This document shows positions 57,538 through 64,000 of a stretch of 64,000 bases of DNA, piece by piece. The number at the start of each line of letters is the position of its first letter. Position 1 is the stretch's first letter. The translations under genes were made by a program, and so were the position numbers. The notes beneath the pieces were generated by a model. That model did no database searches and had not been told where the DNA came from. It saw only the letters and a program-made list of their open reading frames with translations. Origin of the DNA: CAVVDT01 sp963747005 (GTDB lineage Bacteria > Pseudomonadota > Alphaproteobacteria > Rhizobiales > Aestuariivirgaceae); NCBI GenBank assembly GCA_963747005.1, contig CAVVDT010000012.1, forward strand, positions 62,001 to 126,000. The letters run 5' to 3'.

Positions 57538-58404
57538 ATGACCGGCACTGACAAGGATATGATCGAACGGCTCGAACGCATTGCTTCGGCGCTCGATCGG
57601 CTGGCGCCCCCGCCCTTGCCCGCCATCGACCTCGATGCGGCCAACGCCTTCATCTGGGAGGCGCGCGGCTGTCTCGCCCCGGTCACCCGAGTCAATCGTG
57701 TCGACATGGTGCTGCTCAAGGGCATCGACCGGATGCGCGACATCCTCATCGACAATACCGCCCGCTTTGCCCGGGGCCTTGCCGCCAACAACGCCTTGTT
57801 GTGGGGGGCGCGCGGCATGGGCAAGAGCTCATTGGTCAAGGCCGCCCATGCCGAAGCGACCGCCCGGGTCAAAAACCGCCTCAAACTGGTGGAAATCCAT
57901 CGCGAGGATATCGAAAGCCTGCCCGATCTGATGGGGCTCATCCGCCGTTCGCCGGACTATCGCTTCATCGTCTTTTGCGACGATTTGTCGTTCGACGGCA
58001 ACGATACCTCCTACAAGTCGCTGAAGGCGGCGCTGGAAGGCGGCATCGAAGGCCGGCCCGACAACATGGTGCTCTATGCCACGTCCAACCGCCGGCACCT
58101 TCTGCCGCGCGACATGATGGAGAACGAGCGGTCGACCGCCATCAACCCGTCAGAAGCCGTTCAGGAAAAGGTGTCGCTGTCGGACCGGTTCGGCCTGTGG
58201 CTCGGATTCCACAACTGCTCACAGGACGAATTTCTTTCAATGGTCTATGGTTACGCCGACCACTTCAATCTCGGTGTGGAGCCGCAACAGCTCCGCGCCG
58301 AAGCCATCGAATGGTCCACGACGCGCGGCAGCCGTTCCGGCCGGGTGGCCTGGCAATATATCCAGGACCTCGCCGGCCGTCTCGGCAAGCCCCTGACTAT
58401 TTGA
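57538..58404 (+). CDS. DUF815 AAA-type ATPase
   Basis: A 288-residue cytoplasmic P-loop ATPase of the DUF815 family, function unknown. LLWGARGMGKSSLVKAAHAE is the Walker A region, YRFIVFCDDLSFDGNDTSYK the Walker B region with paired Asp, and NMVLYATSNRRHLLPRDM the sensor 1 region. The ATG at 57538 is preferred to a GTG at 57526. It resembles MoxR/clamp-loader-like AAA folds. Its 3' end overlaps the convergent glutathione transferase gene by 8 bp. Confidence 0.88.
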   Translation: MTGTDKDMIERLERIASALDRLAPPPLPAIDLDAANAFIWEARGCLAPVTRVNRVDMVLLKGIDRMRDILIDNTARFARGLAANNALLWGARGMGKSSLVKAAHAEATARVKNRLKLVEIHREDIESLPDLMGLIRRSPDYRFIVFCDDLSFDGNDTSYKSLKAALEGGIEGRPDNMVLYATSNRRHLLPRDMMENERSTAINPSEAVQEKVSLSDRFGLWLGFHNCSQDEFLSMVYGYADHFNLGVEPQQLRAEAIEWSTTRGSRSGRVAWQYIQDLAGRLGKPLTI

Positions 58405-59059
58405 GCTTCTTCTCGTTCTCGTTCCATTCGGCGATGTTACTGCCGAACGGCACCATCACCCATTCGCGGTAGGCGGAGCGCTCCTGCAACTGCTCGTACC
58501 AGCGGTCGAGATTCTTGAAGCGCGGGCGATCGATATCGAGGTTCTGGTAGCGCCAGTACATGGCACCCAACGGTATGTCGCCATAGGTGAACTGGCGCCC
58601 CGCCAGCCACGGCTTCTTGCCGAGCCGCCCGTCGGCCAGCCGTAGTTGGCCGGCAAGCGTCTTCTGCGCCGTCTTCACCAGCTTTTCGTTGGACTGCTCG
58701 GGCGCCACGCGGATCTTGTTCCAGAAAATCTGCGACAGGGGAACGAAGGGCGTGGTGATGGCCCAGTCCATCCACTGGTCGGCGAGCGCCCAGGCCCTGT
58801 GGCCGCGCGGCCGGATGGTGTCCTTGCCGTAGCGGCGCGCCAGATAGCGAACGATGGCATTGGATTCGAACATGGCAATGGTGCCGTCCTTGATGGCCGG
58901 CACCAGGGCATTGGGATTGATGCGGCGGTATTCGCGGGTATCGGTCCCGCCGAAGGCGCCGCCCACCGTCTCGCGCTCGAAGGCGACGCCGGTTTCGGCG
59001 ACCGCCCACAACACCTTCTGCACGTTTATGGAGCTACGGCGTCCGTAGACCGTGATCAT
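58397..59059 (-). CDS. Glutathione S-transferase family protein
   Basis: A 220-residue two-domain GST. The thioredoxin-like N-terminal domain (ITVYGRRSSINVQKVLWAVA) has a Ser pair at the usual activating position; NPNALVPAIKDGTIAMFESNAI binds the glutathione gamma-glutamyl part (ES motif, shown as TIAMFESNAI). The C-terminal helical domain ends in WNENEKKLK. The ATG at 59059 is preferred to upstream frames. The substrate is unknown; detoxification or dehydrogenation roles are both common in the family. A terminator for the next operon lies just upstream. Confidence 0.88.
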   Translation of the reverse strand: MITVYGRRSSINVQKVLWAVAETGVAFERETVGGAFGGTDTREYRRINPNALVPAIKDGTIAMFESNAIVRYLARRYGKDTIRPRGHRAWALADQWMDWAITTPFVPLSQIFWNKIRVAPEQSNEKLVKTAQKTLAGQLRLADGRLGKKPWLAGRQFTYGDIPLGAMYWRYQNLDIDRPRFKNLDRWYEQLQERSAYREWVMVPFGSNIAEWNENEKKLK

Positions 59060-59120
59060 GATGGCCTGTCCCTTTTTCCGTGATGGCTTGAATGGCGGCG
59101 GAGTTCTGGACTTGGAGCGG

Positions 59121-59157
59121 AAAAAACACAAGACCCGCCGCACGGGTGCGCCGGGTC
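59121..59157 (-). terminator. Intrinsic terminator of the serS-surE-pcm-nlpD operon
   Basis: On the minus strand GACCCGGCGCA pairs with TGCGGCGGGTC (11 bp, one mismatch) around a 4-base loop and is followed by TTGTGTTTTTT. It lies about 42 bp after the nlpD-like stop. Confidence 0.8.
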
Positions 59158-59199
59158 CTGGCAAGGTTCGGTATTATGCAAGGATCAGAGGCGCAGCGC

Positions 59200-60456
59200 C
59201 TAGTTTGCCGCCTGCCGCGAGTCCAGGTATTTCAGCGGATCGACGGCCGAAGCGCCCTTTCTCACTTCAAAGTGAAGTTGCGGGCTGGTGACCGAACCGG
59301 TCTGGCCGGCCTTGGCGATGATGTCGCCGCGCTTGACCGTATCGCCGCGCTTGACGAACAGCTTGGAATTATGGGCATAGGCCGTCACCCAGCCGTTCTC
59401 GTGGCGGATGAGCACCAGATTGCCATAGCCCTTCAGCTCGTTGCCGGCATAGGCGACCACACCGGATTCCGCAGCCCGGACGCTCGTGCCCAAGGGCACC
59501 GATATGTTGATCCCCTCGTTACGCATGCCGTTGGGCTTTTGGCCGAAAGTCGAGATGATGCGGCCACGCACCGGCCAGCGGAAGCCGGTGCTGGCGATGT
59601 CGGTGGTCTGCTGTTCGGTCTGTTGAGTGTCGATCTGCGCAACCGGCTGGCGGACCATGGACTGCTTGCGCTGTGCAATCTGCGGCTGCTGGTTGAGGTT
59701 GTCGGTACTGTTCTGCTGCGGCTTCGGCAGGGTGTTAAGCGCCTGCTGCTGTTGCGGGGCCTGTTGACGCACCGGCGCCTGAACGCGGGCCATGGCATCA
59801 TGGCCGGGTATGCGCAGGCGCTGACCGACCTTCAGCGACACATTGTGGGAGAGGCCGTTGTAGTCGGCGATCATGTAGGGGTTCATATTATAGGTACGGC
59901 CGACCGCAAAAAGCGTCTCTCCGGGCCGCACGACATGCATGCTCGTTTGCGCGAATTTCTGCTGCGTGACCGGCCGGTTGACGGCCTGCACGCGCGGCTG
60001 CGGCCGCGACACGTTGCGGTTGCCGGGAATGCGCAGCACCTGCCCGACCCGAAGGGCGTAAGGCGGCGGGATATTATTGGCCGCGGCCAGTTGCGACGTG
60101 GAGAGATTGTTGGCGTGGGCGATGGAATAGAGCGTCTGTCCCGATTGCACCGTGATCTGGCTGTTGCGGGCATCGGCCTGCTGGACCGGCGGGTTCGGCG
60201 TGATGACCGGGCGCTGGTTGACCGGCGCATTCTGCCAGGCTTGCTGGTTTTGCTGCGCGTCATTGGTGGAATTGAGCTGGCCTTGCTGCACCGAACGGGT
60301 CTGCTCGGTCTGATCCGGCAATGATGCGGTATTCACATCGGGATAGCTGGAGAACCGGTCCATCTGGGCCGAACAGGCCCCCAGCGACATGGCGCTTGCC
60401 AGGCAAAGAATAACGCGCACCGAAACAGTTTTCCGGCTTTTGAGGAAAGTCGTCAT
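59200..60456 (-). CDS. nlpD: NlpD-like lipoprotein (two LysM, degenerate M23 domain)
   Basis: An outer-membrane or periplasmic lipoprotein of 418 residues that probably activates an amidase during cell division. A lipobox (SLGAC) places the lipidated Cys at residue 28. LysM domains at about 101-144 and 173-216 bind peptidoglycan; Gln-rich linkers surround them; an M23/LytM domain spans about 300-410. In that domain the first zinc His and Asp are replaced by Asn (NEGIN, residues 313-317) while His362 (AYAHNS) and His395 (LHFEVR) remain. Partial loss of the zinc site is typical of EnvC/NlpD regulators, so peptidase activity is not expected. The ATG at 60456 is preferred to a GTG seven codons earlier. 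Last gene of the operon. Confidence 0.9.
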   Translation of the reverse strand: MTTFLKSRKTVSVRVILCLASAMSLGACSAQMDRFSSYPDVNTASLPDQTEQTRSVQQGQLNSTNDAQQNQQAWQNAPVNQRPVITPNPPVQQADARNSQITVQSGQTLYSIAHANNLSTSQLAAANNIPPPYALRVGQVLRIPGNRNVSRPQPRVQAVNRPVTQQKFAQTSMHVVRPGETLFAVGRTYNMNPYMIADYNGLSHNVSLKVGQRLRIPGHDAMARVQAPVRQQAPQQQQALNTLPKPQQNSTDNLNQQPQIAQRKQSMVRQPVAQIDTQQTEQQTTDIASTGFRWPVRGRIISTFGQKPNGMRNEGINISVPLGTSVRAAESGVVAYAGNELKGYGNLVLIRHENGWVTAYAHNSKLFVKRGDTVKRGDIIAKAGQTGSVTSPQLHFEVRKGASAVDPLKYLDSRQAAN

Positions 60457-60568
60457 ATTTTGAACCCCAAACTCCACAGACCCTACGGAAGTTACGAGAG
60501 ACCCTAGGCCGGTTTGGTTAAGGGAGAGTTTAGGAGCGTGCTAAAATGCAGCTAAAATTTTAATTGGG

Positions 60569-61210
60569 TCACAATTCGCGGGCGATGCCTTCGACCAGCG
60601 GCACAAAGCGCACCGGCAGAAGCGTTTCCACCTCGATCCCGTCTTCGGTGCGCACCACGCGCTTCAACTCCTGGCGCTCCGGCCCGGCATTGACGGGGAG
60701 GATCATGATGCCGCCAACGGCAAGCTGCTCGATCAGCACTTCGGGGATATCCCGCGCCGCCGCGGTCACGATGATGCGGTCGAAAGGCGCCTGCTGGGGC
60801 CAGCCCTTCATGCCGTCGCCGGCCATGGCAGTGATGTTTGACAACTTCAGCGCCCTGAAGCGTTCTTCGGCCTCGCGCGCCAGGGTGCGGAAGCGCTCGA
60901 TGGTGTAGACCCGGCGGCAAAGCTGCGACAGGATTGCCGTCTGGTAGCCCGAGCCGGTGCCGATCTCCAGCACCTTCATGCGCTCGGTGACTTTCAGCCG
61001 GTCGGTCATGAAGGCGACGATGAAGGGCTGCGAGATGGTCTGGCCGCAGGCGATCGGCAGCGCCTGATCGGCATAGGACTGTTCCGCCAAACTGGCAGGG
61101 ACGAAAAGCTGGCGGGGGATGCGCTCGATGGCCTCCAGCACCCGCTTGTCGCGCACCCCCTGGTTGCGCAACGACATGACGAGCTGGACTTTGCGGACAT
61201 CCTCGCTCAT
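60569..61210 (-). CDS. pcm: Protein-L-isoaspartate O-methyltransferase
   Basis: Repairs isoaspartyl damage in proteins using SAM. The 213-residue protein has the substrate-loop sequence ALPIACGQTISQPFIVAFM, motif I VLEIGTGSGYQTAIL, and VTAAARDIPEVLIEQL. Its start lies 24 bp after the surE stop, in the conserved surE-pcm-nlpD order. Confidence 0.96.
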   Translation of the reverse strand: MSEDVRKVQLVMSLRNQGVRDKRVLEAIERIPRQLFVPASLAEQSYADQALPIACGQTISQPFIVAFMTDRLKVTERMKVLEIGTGSGYQTAILSQLCRRVYTIERFRTLAREAEERFRALKLSNITAMAGDGMKGWPQQAPFDRIIVTAAARDIPEVLIEQLAVGGIMILPVNAGPERQELKRVVRTEDGIEVETLLPVRFVPLVEGIAREL

Positions 61211-61234
61211 CGCCCCTGCCCCTTCTCCTTCTCG

Positions 61235-62041
61235 TCAATCGCCACGGCTGCCGACGGCGCCGCGCAAGGCTTCCATGGCCTCGACCTGGGTGAGGTTCAT
61301 GTGCAGCGGCGTCACCGATATGCGGCCCTCGTAGACGGCGCGCAGGTCGGTGCCCTCGGGCGGATTGGAGCGCTCGCGCAGGAAGCCCAGCCAGTAATAG
61401 GCCCGCGCACGGGTGTCGGTGCGTTCCTCGATGCGCAGAAGGTTCTGGTCGCGCTTGCCCTGGCGGGTGATCTCGATGCCCTTGACGTCCTCAGGGGCGC
61501 AATCGGGGAAATTGACATTGACCAGAACGCCGGGGCCGAGATCGAGGCGGTAGAGTGCCGCCACCAGTTCCGGTCCGTGGGCCTCGCCCACCTCCCAGCG
61601 CAAGTCGCGCCCACCGAGCACCCCGTAGGTCTGGGAAAGCGCGATCGACTTGAAACCCAGCGCGCAGCCTTCCATGGCCGCAGCGATGGTGCCGGAATAG
61701 GTGACGTCGTCAGCCACGTTCTGCCCGCGGTTCACCCCCGACAGCACCAGGTCCGGCGGTTCGGGCATCACCTTGCGCACCGCCATCAAGACACTGTCGG
61801 TGGGCGTGCCGAGGACGGCAAAGCGCCGCTCGTCGAGTTGGCGCAGGCGCAACGGGTTGGCCAGCGAAAGCGAGTGCGAAGCGCCCGACTGCTCATGTTC
61901 GGGAGCGACGATCCAGATGTCATCGGAAAGTTGCGCGGCGATGGTCTCCAGCACCCCGAGGCCCGGCGCGTGGATGCCGTCATCGTTGGTAAGTAGGATG
62001 CGCAAAGGCCGTCCATCCGGTGTTTCCAGCTTTTCCATCAT
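61235..62041 (-). CDS. surE: 5'-nucleotidase SurE
   Basis: Metal-dependent phosphatase of nucleoside monophosphates and polyphosphate. The 268-residue protein has the [17 protein letters not shown] start with the metal Asp pair, [14 protein letters not shown], and [20 protein letters not shown]. The ATGATG start overlaps the serS stop (ATGATGG), so translation is coupled; the start may be 62041 or 62038. Confidence 0.96.
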   Translation of the reverse strand: MMEKLETPDGRPLRILLTNDDGIHAPGLGVLETIAAQLSDDIWIVAPEHEQSGASHSLSLANPLRLRQLDERRFAVLGTPTDSVLMAVRKVMPEPPDLVLSGVNRGQNVADDVTYSGTIAAAMEGCALGFKSIALSQTYGVLGGRDLRWEVGEAHGPELVAALYRLDLGPGVLVNVNFPDCAPEDVKGIEITRQGKRDQNLLRIEERTDTRARAYYWLGFLRERSNPPEGTDLRAVYEGRISVTPLHMNLTQVEAMEALRGAVGSRGD

Positions 62042-63477
62042 GCCGGGCCTATGGTTTCAAGCCCGCCCATGTAAGGCTTCAGCGCCTCGGGCACGGTGAT
62101 GGTGCCGTCGGCGTTCTGGTAGTTTTCGAGGACCGCGACAAGGGTGCGCCCGACCGCCAGCCCGGAGCCGTTGAGGGTGTGGACGAAACGCGTGCCCTTG
62201 CCCTCGGCCGGGCGGTAGCGGGCGTTCATGCGCCGCGCCTGGAAATCACCGCAGTTGGAGCACGAGGAAATCTCGCGATAGGCGTTCTGGCCCGGCAGCC
62301 ACACCTCGATGTCAAAAGTCTTGCGCGAGGCAAAGCCCATGTCGCCGGTGCACAGGACGATGGTGCGGAACGGCAGATCGAGACGTTTCAGGATTTCCTC
62401 GGCACACCCCGTCATGCGCTCGTGTTCTTCCGCCGACTGCTCCGGCGTGGTGATGGAGACCATCTCCACCTTGGAGAACTGGTGCTGGCGGATCATGCCG
62501 CGCGTATCCTTGCCCGCCGCCCCGGCTTCGGCCCGGAAGCATGGCGTCCAGGCCGTGACGCGCATGGGGAGCGTCTTTTCCTCAAGGATGGATTCGCGCA
62601 CCAGGTTGGTCAGCGGCACCTCGGCGGTGGGGATGAGCCAGAGCTTGCGATCATATTCGGGTGAATACAGCTTCGCCTTCCATGCTTGCTGCCGCTCCAT
62701 GGAAAGCCGCTTTATCTCAGCCCCACCCGGCTTACTCTCTCTAAGAGTTTTCAATTGAGCTTCGTGCGCGGCCTCATAGTCCGGCCAAAATCGATCCAAA
62801 TCGAGCGTGTGAGTGGCAAACTGATCATTTGCGAACTTCGGCAACTGCGCCGTTCCGAACATCGCATCGTCCTTCACGAGGATCGGCGGATTGACCTCGG
62901 TATAGCCGTGCTCGCCGGTCTGGACATCGAGCATGAAACAGCCCAAGGCCCGCTCCAGCCTTGCGAGCGCGCCTTTCAACACCACGAAGCGGGCGCCGGA
63001 CAACTTGGCGGCCGTCTCGAAATCCATGAGGCCCAGACCCTCGCCCAGTTCGAAATGCTGGCGCGGCGTGAATTTGAAGTCACGCGGCGTGCCTTCGTTG
63101 TATTGTTCCTCGTTGTCGGTTTCGTTGAGGCCTACTGGCACGTCGTCAAACGGCAAGTTGGGGATGCCGGAAAGCGCGTCATGCAGTGCTTGTTCCGCCT
63201 CCCTCAACTCAGCTTCCTCAAGTCGCATCCGTTCCTTGATGGCAAAAACTTGAGCCATCAAGTCAGCAACCTTGCCCTCATCCTTCGCTGCTTTGGCCTG
63301 TCCGATTTCCCTCGATGTTACATTTCGGCCCTCCTGAAGGTTCTGCAATCCTCCAACTAACATGCGACGCTTGTCATCCAGCGCAATAAGGCTCTCCGCC
63401 ATGGGGTCCAGCCCGCGTTTGGCGAGGCCGGCATCGAATTCGGCGGGGTTGTCCCTGATCCATTTGATGTCGAACAT
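62038..63477 (-). CDS. serS: Seryl-tRNA synthetase (with extra internal insertion)
   Basis: Charges tRNA-Ser. At 479 residues it is about 50 longer than usual. The N-terminal long coiled-coil arm (about 30-105) is followed by the class II core: [39 protein letters not shown] (the conserved TAE), motif 2 [19 protein letters not shown], and motif 3 with [20 protein letters not shown]. Residues about 221-278 ([18 protein letters not shown] to YSPEYDRK) have no counterpart in E. coli SerRS, which has about 18 residues there. This stretch and the arm region (63190-63370) have lower GC (about 50-55 per cent) than the flanks. The catalytic motifs are intact, so the enzyme should work. First gene of serS-surE-pcm-nlpD. 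Confidence 0.92.
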   Translation of the reverse strand: MFDIKWIRDNPAEFDAGLAKRGLDPMAESLIALDDKRRMLVGGLQNLQEGRNVTSREIGQAKAAKDEGKVADLMAQVFAIKERMRLEEAELREAEQALHDALSGIPNLPFDDVPVGLNETDNEEQYNEGTPRDFKFTPRQHFELGEGLGLMDFETAAKLSGARFVVLKGALARLERALGCFMLDVQTGEHGYTEVNPPILVKDDAMFGTAQLPKFANDQFATHTLDLDRFWPDYEAAHEAQLKTLRESKPGGAEIKRLSMERQQAWKAKLYSPEYDRKLWLIPTAEVPLTNLVRESILEEKTLPMRVTAWTPCFRAEAGAAGKDTRGMIRQHQFSKVEMVSITTPEQSAEEHERMTGCAEEILKRLDLPFRTIVLCTGDMGFASRKTFDIEVWLPGQNAYREISSCSNCGDFQARRMNARYRPAEGKGTRFVHTLNGSGLAVGRTLVAVLENYQNADGTITVPEALKPYMGGLETIGPA

Positions 63478-63550
63478 AAATGAGGTCTTCCCGTTACCGG
63501 GGCGAACGAATGAACGCGCCGCCGCGTTGAATCTTTGCTTTCCGCCCCCC

Positions 63551-63578
63551 TGTATAGGAGCATCGCCCGTCGCCGCAA
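63551..63578 (-). promoter_or_regulatory. Promoter of serS
   Basis: On the minus strand TTGCGG and TATACA are separated by 16 bases, about 75 bp before the serS start. Confidence 0.45.
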
Positions 63579-63617
63579 GGCTCTTTTCCCGGCCGCCTGA
63601 ACGTATATAAGCAGCCC

Positions 63618-64000
63618 ATGAAGCGCGCCAGAAAACCTCATGCCCGCTCCGGCCCCCCTCACCCGCCCGGCGGCGGCGACGGCGGCGAACTGCTTTATGG
63701 CCACCACAGCGTCCTCGAAGCGCTCGACAATCCGCGCCGCGTGATCCGCCGGGTCATGGCAACCCGCAACGCCCTCGCCCGCATCGAGGCCTCGCTTGCC
63801 CGGCGCGGCCTCGCCGTCGAACCGGTGCACCCGGGTGAACTCGACCGCCTGACCGGCCCGGACGCGGTACATCAGGGCGTGGCGCTCATCGCCGAGCCCC
63901 TCATCCAGCCGGGCCTCGACGAAATCGGCCCCGGCACCGTTGTGGTGCTTGACCAGGTGACCGACCCGCACAATGTCGGGGCGATTGCCCGTTCCTGCGC
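63618..64000 (+). CDS. rlmB: TrmH-family 23S rRNA (guanosine-2'-O-)-methyltransferase, RlmB-like, partial
   Basis: SpoU-family methyltransferase, probably for G2251 of 23S rRNA. The window holds the first 127 codons. A basic Pro/Gly-rich N-terminus ([12 protein letters not shown]...HPPGGG) is followed by [17 protein letters not shown], the substrate-binding domain start, then [13 protein letters not shown] (the HQGV motif) and [20 protein letters not shown], the first motif of the knotted domain. The rest lies beyond the window. A TATATAA element at 63604-63610 lies only 7 bases before the ATG and no ribosome binding site is visible. Confidence 0.92.
   Translation, partial: MKRARKPHARSGPPHPPGGGDGGELLYGHHSVLEALDNPRRVIRRVMATRNALARIEASLARRGLAVEPVHPGELDRLTGPDAVHQGVALIAEPLIQPGLDEIGPGTVVVLDQVTDPHNVGAIARSC

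Noticed and set aside
63478..63617. Possible tRNA gene upstream of the rlmB-like gene
   Set aside because: No cloverleaf, T-loop or anticodon stem could be found in the gap.

Overview
The window is a chromosomal segment of a high-GC (low to mid 60s per cent by eye) alphaproteobacterium. Its gene order matches Hyphomicrobiales (Rhizobiales) such as Sinorhizobium, Brucella and Agrobacterium: rpsB-tsf-pyrH-frr-uppS-cdsA-dxr-rseP-bamA-fabZ next to gltA, rpoZ-rsh-pyrE-DUF2062-acpS-lepB-rnc-era-recO, yajC-secD-secF, and serS-surE-pcm-nlpD. The genus cannot be told from the sequence alone. No tRNA, rRNA, CRISPR array, phage or insertion sequence was seen.

Layout. 1-11350: end of gltA, then a minus-strand block for envelope biogenesis and translation (fabZ, bamA, rseP, dxr, cdsA, uppS, frr, pyrH, tsf, rpsB) with a promoter, a folded leader and a terminator around rpsB-tsf. 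11350-19000: a DUF2339 membrane protein, dnaE and rimO. 19300-31200: an accessory metabolic stretch of single genes on alternating strands (cupin plus flavin oxidoreductase, membrane-anchored methyltransferase, class II aldolase, DUF2182 plus enoyl-CoA hydratase, UbiH-like hydroxylase, CaiB-type CoA transferase, AEC exporter, malyl-CoA-lyase-like enzyme) and hspQ. 31300-33100: a DUF2334 deacetylase-like gene with an in-frame stop. 33075-40760: the recO-to-rpoZ block. 41000-44260: an L,D-transpeptidase, an RTX protein and folK. 44370-47040: NYN-domain protein, family 5 uracil-DNA glycosylase, smpB, dapA. 47200-52900: lytic transglycosylase, LysR regulator, CorA, trmFO. 52910-57140: yajC-secD-secF followed by two genes related to mitochondrial complex I assembly factors NDUFAF3 and NDUFAF6. 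57500-64000: DUF815 ATPase, glutathione transferase, nlpD-pcm-surE-serS, and the start of an rlmB-like gene.

The most notable signal is what is missing. Between bamA and gltA, the place where rhizobia keep lpxD-fabZ-lpxA-lpxI-lpxB, only fabZ remains, with a repeat-like hairpin beside it. This suggests that the lineage lost lipid A synthesis or moved it elsewhere. pdxJ is likewise absent from its usual place before acpS. Other points are a single-base frameshift in the essential bamA gene, an in-frame TGA in the DUF2334 gene, an insertion and atypical base composition in serS, a structured rpsB leader, and an inverted pair of 36-bp palindromic repeats upstream of rpoZ.
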